Shown here: piece after piece, positions 18,595-28,200 of the stretch
Position numbering within the stretch: the stretch's first letter is position 1
Layout: each line of letters begins with the position of its first letter
NCBI GenBank assembly: GCA_026994745.1
Contig: JALWPZ010000218.1
Coordinates: forward strand, 1-46,632
Reading direction: 5' to 3'
Source of the DNA: Campylobacteraceae bacterium
GTDB taxonomy: Bacteria; Campylobacterota; Campylobacteria; Campylobacterales; Sulfurovaceae
Length of the DNA: 46,632 nt
Notes under the pieces: generated by a model
Databases searched by the model: none
What the model saw: the letters and a program-made list of their open reading frames with translations, nothing else
Told to the model about the DNA's origin: nothing
Program-made: the position numbers and the translations under genes

Positions 18595-18948
18595 CTAGAT
18601 GTTCTTCCGGGCATCCTCGTGCTGTTCGTTCCAGACCAGCTTCCCCCCACCCAGGATATGCACGTGGAGGTGATGGATCTCCTGCCCTCCGTCGTCGCCG
18701 TTGTTGACGATGAGCCGGTACCCCGTCTGATCGATCCCTAGTTTCCGGGCGACTTCCTGGATGAAGGGGGTCATCTTCGCCATGGTCTCCCCATCCACCT
18801 CCTGAAAACAGCAGACATGCTTCTTGGGGATCGCCAAAACATGGATCGGAGCCTTGGGATAGAGGTCGTGAAAGGCCAGGAACTCTTCGCTCTCATGGAC
18901 GGTATTGTTGGGGATCTCCCCTTCGACGATTTTGCAGAAAACACACAT
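18595..18948 (-). CDS. HIT family nucleotide-binding hydrolase
   Basis: 117 residues. Histidine triad protein of the HINT-like branch, which hydrolyses nucleoside phosphoramidates and related nucleotides. The triad is HHLHVHILGG near residue 100; VFCKIVEGE at the N-terminus carries the CxxC-like cysteines, and GYRLIVNNGDDGGQEI precedes the triad as in HINT proteins. The ATG at 18948 is chosen over a TTG 15 bases upstream because AAGGA is correctly placed before it. It is transcribed alone, away from the giant gene 1. It is an ordinary small housekeeping-type gene sitting between the toxin-antitoxin pair and the adhesin genes. Confidence 0.92.
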   Translation of the reverse strand: MCVFCKIVEGEIPNNTVHESEEFLAFHDLYPKAPIHVLAIPKKHVCCFQEVDGETMAKMTPFIQEVARKLGIDQTGYRLIVNNGDDGGQEIHHLHVHILGGGKLVWNEQHEDARKNI

Positions 18949-18967
18949 GACATTATCCTTCAATTAT

Positions 18968-19005
18968 GGAGTCTTTGGCAGGCATTATAGCAAAGCCGGA
19001 GTCTT
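18968..19005 (-). promoter_or_regulatory. HIT gene promoter with flanking direct repeats
   Basis: A minus-strand TATAAT (18984-18989) is flanked by two exact copies of GGAGTCTT at 18968-18975 and 18998-19005. The copies start exactly 30 bp apart, about three helical turns, which would suit binding of a regulator on one face of the DNA. Confidence 0.4.
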
Positions 19006-19046
19006 CGAAAACCGTACCCATCCGAGCTTCCGGATCCGCAAGTTCA

Positions 19047-19133
19047 TTCTCGATAGGACGAGAAAAGGCGAAGATGAATCTTCTCTTCCACTACGCGAAC
19101 AAATCAACGCAGGAACCGAGAATTTATCCTCGG
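19047..19133. repeat. cluster of short palindromes upstream of giant gene 1
   Basis: Within the 339-bp gap 18949-19287, which contains no gene, three hairpins follow each other: TTCTCG/CGAGAA (19047-19064), GAAGAT-GA-ATCTTC (19070-19083) and CCGAGAAT-TT-ATCCTCGG (19116-19133, one mismatch). The last one and its flanks match the palindrome ahead of giant gene 2 at 29709-29734 with only two base differences. Confidence 0.6.
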
Positions 19134-19212
19134 CCAACAAGGAATGTGAATGAATCCGAGTTTTCGATATTCCATTCAAAACGATTTCACTTCCAACGAA
19201 GAAGATTCGCTA

Positions 19213-19260
19213 TTTTTACGTTATTTTTCATTTTTCGATAATATAGGGAATTTAACGTAA
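19213..19260 (+). promoter_or_regulatory. promoter/operator region of giant gene 1
   Basis: Three T5 tracts (19213-19217, 19224-19228, 19231-19235) lead into a GATAATATA -10 region (19237-19245). This core is bracketed by a perfect 8-bp inverted repeat, TTACGTTA (19216-19223) and TAACGTAA (19253-19260). The stretch GTTATTTTTCA is also present ahead of giant gene 2. Confidence 0.5.
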
Positions 19261-19287
19261 GTTATTTACCCAGAGGTATAGTTCCGT

Positions 19288-22200
19288 ATGCAAAAAATTA
19301 TCGGTCACTTGAAGGAGTTGCAGGGCGAGTTTTTCGCCAGGGATGCCCAGGGGCATCTGCGTCCTCTCCGTCCCGGAGATCCGGTCTACGAAGGAGAAAC
19401 GGTCGTCGACAAAACGGGCCGGATCCTGAACGACCCTTTTCACACCCCCCGGACCGAAGAGCATCCGGACCATTCGGATGAGATCGTCACATCCGCCGAC
19501 TCCGCAATGGAGCATCCCCGGACACACGGTTCCTCCACCTCGGCGGTACCTCCTCCTACGGGAATCGAACTCGGAATCTTCGATACCGAAGAGACCCCAG
19601 AAGTCCACATCGAAACCCGAATCATCGACGCTCAGTTCCGGGAGTACGAATTCCCCACCATTCCGATTCACTCTTCTACTCACCCTATTTTTCTTGAATC
19701 GTATGGAGAGAAAACCGTCTATGAGGAGGGGTTGAGTACGGGGAGCCACGCCCATGGACTTCCCAGTACGGCCTCGGGAACGTTGGTCGTACACGCCACC
19801 GACGGCTTGAGAGAGGTCACGATCGACGGAGGCTCCGGCCCAATGGCTCTTTCCCGCTCCCAGCTCGAAGCGAGCTCCCCCGACCACCCGCTACGAATCG
19901 ATACCGGAGAGGGCATCCTCTCCATTACCGGACTTACTATGGATCATGGGGAGTATCGGATCCAATACCTCTATCAGTTACAGGGGAATCTCGATCATTC
20001 CACGGCGGCAGACCAACACACTCTTTCCGACTCGGTACACATCACCGCGGAGACCTTCCGGGGCGAAACGAATTCCCGAACCCTCCACTTCTCGATCGTG
20101 GACGATACCCCCATCGTTTCTACGGATCGAGTGAATGTAGAGGAAGACGACACGATCCATTCGATGATGTCGGGTTCTCTGTTTGGCAACGATATCGCTG
20201 GAGCCGACAGACCCCTGCAGATCGTTACCGTGATGGGGCAGGGACCCAATGCCGGCGACAAGTGGGTCTTCGTGAACGACTACGGCCGGCTGGAGATACA
20301 CCGTGACGGAAGCTACAGCTATGAACTTGACAACAGCAGCCCGGTCGTGCAGGCGCTGGGTGACGGTCAGGTGCGTACGCTGCAGTTTGCCTATCGGGTG
20401 GCCGATGCGGATGGCGATATGGCCGATGTAGTTCTGAACATCGACATAGAAGGGCGGAGCGATGCCCCTTCTCCCACACCGCCTCCGGAGATCTATGTCT
20501 CCGAATCGGCACTTCCGGGCGGATCGAATCCCTCGTCGGGCTTTCAGGCAAGCGAAGGTTTCTTCGTCGATGCCAAGGAGGGACTCGACCACATCACGGT
20601 AGCCGGGCAGAGTGTCAGTGAATCAGCACTGCTCGATGCACAGAACAGTCCGATCGTTATCCCAACACAGTATGGTACTATCACGATCAACGGCTTCGTG
20701 CCTATGGACGCGAACCACATCGACGGCAGCGGCAGGGTCCTCTTTACCTATACGCTTACCGGCAATACGACCGACCACGACCACAATGATGTCGACTTCG
20801 ATACACAAGTGTATGAACAGGTAGCGATCACAGTGCATGATAAAAACGGCAACACCGGAAGCACAGAGATCAATATCGTTATTGTCGACGACACCCCCAC
20901 AGCCCATGACGATGCGAACGCAACTGTCGAGGGCAATCTTGCTGTCGTTACCGGAAATGTGGTGACATCCGGCAGCGGTGCAGATACGATTGGCGCGGAC
21001 CATACCGACACACCGGTCACGGCAGTGCGCAGCCTCAATGTACAGCAGACAGGAGCGGTGGGTGCGTCTCTGGAGGGTGAGTACGGTACATTGACACTCA
21101 ATAGCGACGGCAGCTACAGTTATACGGTGCGTAACGGAAGCCCAGAGGTCGAGACACTTCCTAAAGATATGGCGGTCTATGACCGCTTTGTATACACTAT
21201 CACCGACGCCGATGGTGACACATCGACCGCACAACTGACCATCACTATTACCGGCACCAACGATGCACCGGTCATCACCGCAGTCAATGATCTGAGTGCG
21301 ACAGAGGACGGCAGTAGCGTCAGCGGCAGCGTGACCTTCAATGATGTCGACAGCGGCGATACCCATACCTTCTCCATTGCAACGACACCTTCAGAGGGAA
21401 GTGTCACGATCGACAATACCGGCACCTACACCTTCGATGTAGGCAGTGATTTCCAGGATCTTGCAGCAGGAGAGACACGCACTGTCACCTTTGACGTGAG
21501 AGTGACCGACAACCATGGCGCAAGCGCTGTGCAGAGTGTGAATGTAACCGTGACAGGTACCAACGATGCGCCGGTCATAGAGAGTGTTACGCCTGTTGTA
21601 CGTACGGAAGACCAAATGGAGGGATTCAGCGGATATGGGCCGGCATGGGAGGGGGCGGTCTATACCATCGTTTCCAAATCCGAAATGCTTTCGCATTTGG
21701 GAATTTCCGATGTGGACAGCTCGACATTCAGTGTGCACCTGAAAGGTATCACGTCACCACAGTGGCATGGAGGAATCCAGTCGGACAACAGTACATTCAG
21801 TGATGATGCAACCCCGGAACATGCATTGCTTTCAGGCAGTTCACAATGGGATGAAACGGTTGTGGAGATCACACAGGAGTTTTTGGACAACTATCCGCAG
21901 GTTAATGCGCAGGTTGGAGATTTTTACATAGACCATGTGGACTTTGACCGGCTGGTTCCCGGAGAGAGTGCCACCATCGAGTTTGATATTGTCGTTGATG
22001 ATGGTGCGAGTCAAAACCACGAGAGCAATGTCGCACGGATGGTTGTGACTGTCACGGGCATAGATGATGGGGTAACTGTCAGTCCCCCTTCCCCCCAAAC
22101 GGTCTATGAGAGTGGCCTTTCAACTGGAAGCCACCAGCCTGGAGAGAGTGCTTCGGTGAGTGGCGACTTCATCTTCGATGCGCCGGATGCCATTTTCGGA

Positions 22201-25200
22201 ACTGGCAAGGTGACGTTCGATGGAGGCTCCCCCCTAAGTTTTTCGGAAACCGAACTTCAAAATTCCAGTGCATCCAACCCCCTTCAGGTAGATACAGGCC
22301 AGGGCATTCTGTATATTACCTCCTATACGACGACCCCGGGCACCGGTTTGGCAAAAATCGAATACACCTATGTATTGAAGTCAGCCCAAAACCATGCAAA
22401 TGGCGATGGAAACAACGAGTTGACAGACAGCATTGCCATTACAGTGACAGACAGAAACGGCTCGGAAGGGTCGGAGACCCTCGATATTCATATTGTTGAT
22501 GATGTTCCTGCTGCCGCGAATGACGTCAACGGTGTCACAGAGGACACCGCTCCCAATCCCGTCATCGGAAATGTTGTTGCCAATGATGTTATCGGTGCCG
22601 ACCATCCCGATACGCCAGTAGTTGCAGTCCATAGTGATACCAACAATACTGACGGTACGATAGGCAGCCCGCTCGCCGGTGCCTACGGAACCCTGACGCT
22701 CCAGAACAATGGCGCATATACCTATGTGTTGGACAATACCAATCCCAATGTCCAGGCGCTTGGTGTCGGCGAAACGGCAAGCGACCTTTTTACCTATGCC
22801 ATCACCGACGCCGATGGTGACACATCGACCGCACAACTGACCATCACTATTACCGGTACCAACGATGCACCGGTCATCACCGCAGTCAATGATCTGAGTG
22901 CGACAGAGGACGGCAGCAGTGTCAGCGGCAGTGTGACGTTCAGTGATGTGGATGTGAACGATACGCACAGCTTCAGCGTCACCCAGCCGACAGAGGGAAG
23001 TGTCACGATCGATAACACTACCGGCACCTACACCTTCGATGTCGGCAGTGATTTCCAGGATCTTCCTGCAGGAGAGACACGCACTGTCACCTTTGACGTG
23101 AGAGTGACCGACAACCAGGGTGCAAGCGCGACACAGACAGTGAATGTAACCGTGACCGGTACCAACGATGTTCCCGTTATCAGCGGTGTAAGTAGCGGCA
23201 GTGTGACCGAAGACAGCGGCGTTGACGGCAGCGGTATGCTGAACGCAAGCGGTACCTTGACGATTGCCGATGTCGACAGCGGAGAGTCTTCCTTCCAGCC
23301 ACAGAGCAATACCGCGGGGACGTACGGCAGTTTCACTGTCGATGCGAACGGGAACTGGCACTACAGTGCCGACAACAGTCAGAGTGCCATTCAACAGCTG
23401 GGTGCAGGTGAGAGCCTGAGCGAGACCTTCACCGTCACCAGCGCAGACGGCTCAAAAACCCAGGATGTCACCGTTACCGTCACCGGTACCAACGATGCAC
23501 CGGTAGCGAATGTCGACGGCAATACCTATGTAGGATTGAACCTTGAGGGCACCGGTGATGCGCTGGTGTATGACAGCCGCGGCAGCAACCCCGACCTGCT
23601 TGGCGGTGCGGGGTCAGTGAATGTGGCGATGACCATTACCGGACAGAGCGGTTCGAACAGTCTGCTCTCCTATGCCGCACCGGCACACAACAATGAGTTC
23701 CTCCTCTTTACAAACGATACGGGAACCTCGGTAGGTGTCTACATCAACGGTGCCAATAAAAGCCTGAGTCTGGGCAGTTCGATCTATGACGGGAACGAAC
23801 ACCGCCTGGAAGTAAGCTGGGACAATACCACCGGGGAGATCGTTGTCAAAGTCGACGGCAGCGTGACCGATACCGATACGCTCAAGCAGGGGTATACACT
23901 CGGTACCGGCGGTGTGCTGATGTTCGGACAGGAGCAGGATACTACAGGCGGCGGTCTCGACCCCCAGCAGATCTTCAAAGGTACCTACAGTGACCTGAGC
24001 ATCGATGTGGACGGAGCGCCGGCTGCTCACTGGACGATGGATGAATCAGAGAATGGCGTGATCAAAGACCAGATTGGTAATTTCGATTTGGCACTTGTCG
24101 GCGATGCTGCCGTACTGCCTACTGATTCTGAGCTGATAACCAATGAAGATACTCCGCTGACCATCAACGCTTCATATCTGCTTGCGAACGATACGGATGT
24201 AGATCAAAATGATACGTTGAGTATTGTGTCGGTACAGGATGCCCAGCATGGAAGTGTCAGTTATGATGCCGGTACGGGAAAGATCACCTTTACGCCTGAT
24301 ACCGACTACTATGGCGCTGCACAGTTCAGTTATACAATCAGTGACGGTCACGGCGGTACGGACACACAGAGGGTCTATCTGCAGGTAAATGGTGTCAACG
24401 ATGCACCGATAGCGACAGATGACAGCTATACCGATATTGACACGACCGCAATCGGATTGAACCTGAACGGTACCGACGGTGCTTTAAGTTTTGACAGCCG
24501 CGGCAGCAACCCCGAACTGCTTGGCGGTGCGGGAGCGGTGAATGTAGCGATGACCATTGCCGGCCAGAGCGGTTCGAACAGCCTGCTCTCCTATGCCGCA
24601 CCGGCACACAACAATGAGTTCCTCCTCTTTACAAACGATACGGGAACCTCGGTAGGTGTCTACATCAACGGTGCCAATAAAAGCCTGAGTCTGGGCAGTT
24701 CGATCTATGACGGGAACGAACACCGCCTGGAAGTAAGCTGGGACAATACCACCGGGGAGATCGTTGTCAAAGTCGACGGCAGCGTGACCGATACCGATAC
24801 GCTCAAGCAGGGGTATACACTCGGTACCGGCGGTGTGCTGATGTTCGGACAGGAGCAGGATACTACAGGCGGCGGTCTCGACCCCCAGCAGATCTTCAAA
24901 GGTACCTACAGTGACCTGAGCATCGATGTGGACGGAGCACCGGCTGCTCACTGGACGATGGACAGCATCAGTAACGGTGTGGTGAGCGATACGGTCGGTA
25001 ACTACGATTTGTCTGCCACCGGAGATGTGACCGTTGTACCCTACAACAATCCGCTGATTACCGATGAAGATACGCCGTTGGTGATCGATGAGGCACTGCT
25101 GCTGCTCAATGACAGTGATCCGGATGCGGGTGATTCCATTGGTATTGTATCGGTACAGAATGCCCAGCATGGTACTGTCAGCTACGATGCCGGTACGGGG

Positions 25201-28200
25201 CAGATCACATTCACTCCCGATGCGAACTACAACGGAGAGGCAAGTTTCCGCTATACCGTCAGTGACGGCAACGGAGGAAACGATACGGCGACGGTCACAC
25301 TCAACGTCAATGCGGTGAACGATGCACCGGTAGCGGTTGATGATACGATTGCACAGGTAGACAATCACAAGATCGATGTCAGCCCGGCACATGCGGCAAT
25401 TAATGCCGGCAAAACGATCGTCTTGACCGATGCATTTACCATCTCTCAGAAAGTGAAGGTAACGGGAGCGGGTATTGTCTTCAATAAAGAGGTTGCATAT
25501 GAAGTAGCAGTCGAGAGTGACGGTTCGGTACGATACGCGCTGCGGGCGGATAACGGCAGCGGATGGACATGGAACGATACCGGCTACGATCTGCCGTTTA
25601 ACGAAGAGCATATGCTTACAATGGTCTACAGCGGTGCGGATCAGATACTGAAGACCTATGTCGATGGCACGTTGGTAGCGACTTCGACCGCAAATGTTCC
25701 GGCCTCACTCTACACCGGTAACAATACGACCGAAGATCTGCTGTTTGGAGAGAGAGGGGCGAACAATCAGTCTCTTGCAGGAACCTTTGATGATATTCGT
25801 ATCTACAATACGGCACTGAACGATACAGAGGTTCTCAATATCGCCGGTGAAACATCCGGACTGGTGGCTGCCTATGACTTTGAAGGCAGCAATCCGCTTG
25901 CCGACAAATCGGGGAACGGCAATGACGCGACGCTGCAAAGCGGTGCGGCAGTGATTACCGTGACGGAAGGACCGACGGAAGACACAACCTTTACCGTCGA
26001 TGCGGCAACACTGCTGACAAACGACAGTGATGTCGACGGCGATACACTCTCTTTGGATTCTGTCTCCAACGCACAGCATGGAAGTGTCAGTTACGATGTC
26101 CAGTCCGGGAAGATTACCTTTATTCCGGAAGCGAACTACAATGGGCCGGCAAGCTTTGACTACACAGTCAGTGACGGCAACGGGGGTACCGATACGGCAA
26201 CCGTGAACTTCAACATTCAGAGTGTTAACGATCTTCCTGTTGTCACCGCACCTGCGTCGGTACAGACCAGCGAAGACAACAGTGTGGATATTGCCTATAC
26301 GGTAACCGATGTCGAAGACGATGCCGCTTCAGTACCGCTGAATGTCACCGCTTCCGCACAGCACGGTACAGTAACGCTCAATGGAAACGGAACGGTAACT
26401 TATCAGCCAAATGCCGACTATAACGGCACCGATACGGTAACCATAACGGCCACGGACAGTGACGGCGGAGTTACGGTAAGCCAGACAGCCGTAACTGTGA
26501 CACCGGTCAACGATGCACCGGTTGCCGTGGACGATACGCAAATGGGTACGGTGGTACAGTATGTTGATGTCACCCCGGCTCATGCGGCTGTCAATACCGG
26601 CAAGACAATCGCTTTGACCGATGCTTTCACCATTTCACAGAAACTGACTGTGACGGGTCCGGGAATCGTTTTCAACAAAGAGAACAGCTATGAAGTGGCC
26701 ATAGAAGGTGACGGTTCTGTCCGTTATGCAATGCGCGGATCTAACGGTCAGGGGTGGGTATGGAACGACACGGGTTACGATCTGCCCATGAACGAAGAGC
26801 ATACGCTTACGGTGGTCTACAGCGGTGCGGACCAGACACTCAAAACCTATGTTGACGGTGCACTGGTGGCGACATCGACAGCGAATGTGCCGGCTTCACT
26901 GACGACAGCCTATCAGAACAGTTACGATCTTCTCTTCGGTGAGAGAGGTGCCAACAATCAGTCGCTTGAGGGAACGCTTGATGACATACGCATCTACGAC
27001 CGTGCCCTCAGCAGTGCGGAAGTCGGCAACATCGGTACTGAGACAGTCGGACTGGTGGCAGCATATGACTTCGAAGGCAGCAATCCTCTTGCCGACAAAT
27101 CGGGTAACGGCAACGATGCTACGTTGCAAAATGGTGCGACCGTCGAAACCGTCATTTATGCACCTTCCCCCATCGCAACCGACGAAGACACGCCATTGAC
27201 CTTCGATGCACAAGCGCTTGTGGTCAACGACAGTGATGTGGACGGCGACTATCTTACTGTTACCGGAGTGACTGCCACTGCCGATACACACGGTACGGTC
27301 ACACTCAACAATGACGGCACCATCACTTATGTGCCTGAGACTGATTACAATGGTACAGCTTCGTTTGAGTACACCGTCAGTGACGGCAACGGCGGCAGCG
27401 ATACGGCAACGGTGACGCTGAATGTGCTGCCTGTCAACGATGTGCCGGTCATTGACAGTACGACCTTGTTACAGCCGTCGCGTGAGGGGATGGTATTCTG
27501 GAACGATATGGATGAAGCGTCATCCTCCAAAACCGACCTGTCCCAAAACGGTCATACTGCCACACAAGTGGGTTCATCAGGTATCTACACCATTGCCGAC
27601 GATGCCGCGATCAATCTTGGTTCCTATGACCAGAAGACGATCGCTGCCAGCTTTACCACAGGCAGCGTCTCTGCATCCGACCCATTCCAGGTGATTTACG
27701 AGCAGGGCGGGGCGTGGAACGGCTATAGCATCTCCGTCAAAGGCGACCATCTCTACGCCAGTGTATGGGGAGAGAGTTACAGTACCATCGATCCAAATTA
27801 TGCCATCATCGACCTGGGGCAGATTCAGCCCAATACCGACTACAATGTGGTGATGGTGCATGACGGCACTGCGGCTAACGGTGGCACGCTGACGGCTTAC
27901 CTCAACGGTGTAGCGAACCCCGATGTCAAAACGGGTGTGGGGCAGATGGGTGCACACAGCGGCGATGTAGGTATTGGGGGTTACAAAAACGGCACCATCG
28001 ATCCGACAAACCCGACAGCGGATGTTAACGGAGCTGGCGGCCAGTTTCAGGGAACGGTACATGAAGTGATGAGCTGGAACAGTGCCAGTAGCACGGTCGT
28101 TGGTGATGCGAACAACTACCTTAACAGTGTTGATGATACGACGACGGATCTCAGTGCCGCACTTTCCGGTACCGTAGCACTTTTCGATGTCGATGCAAGC

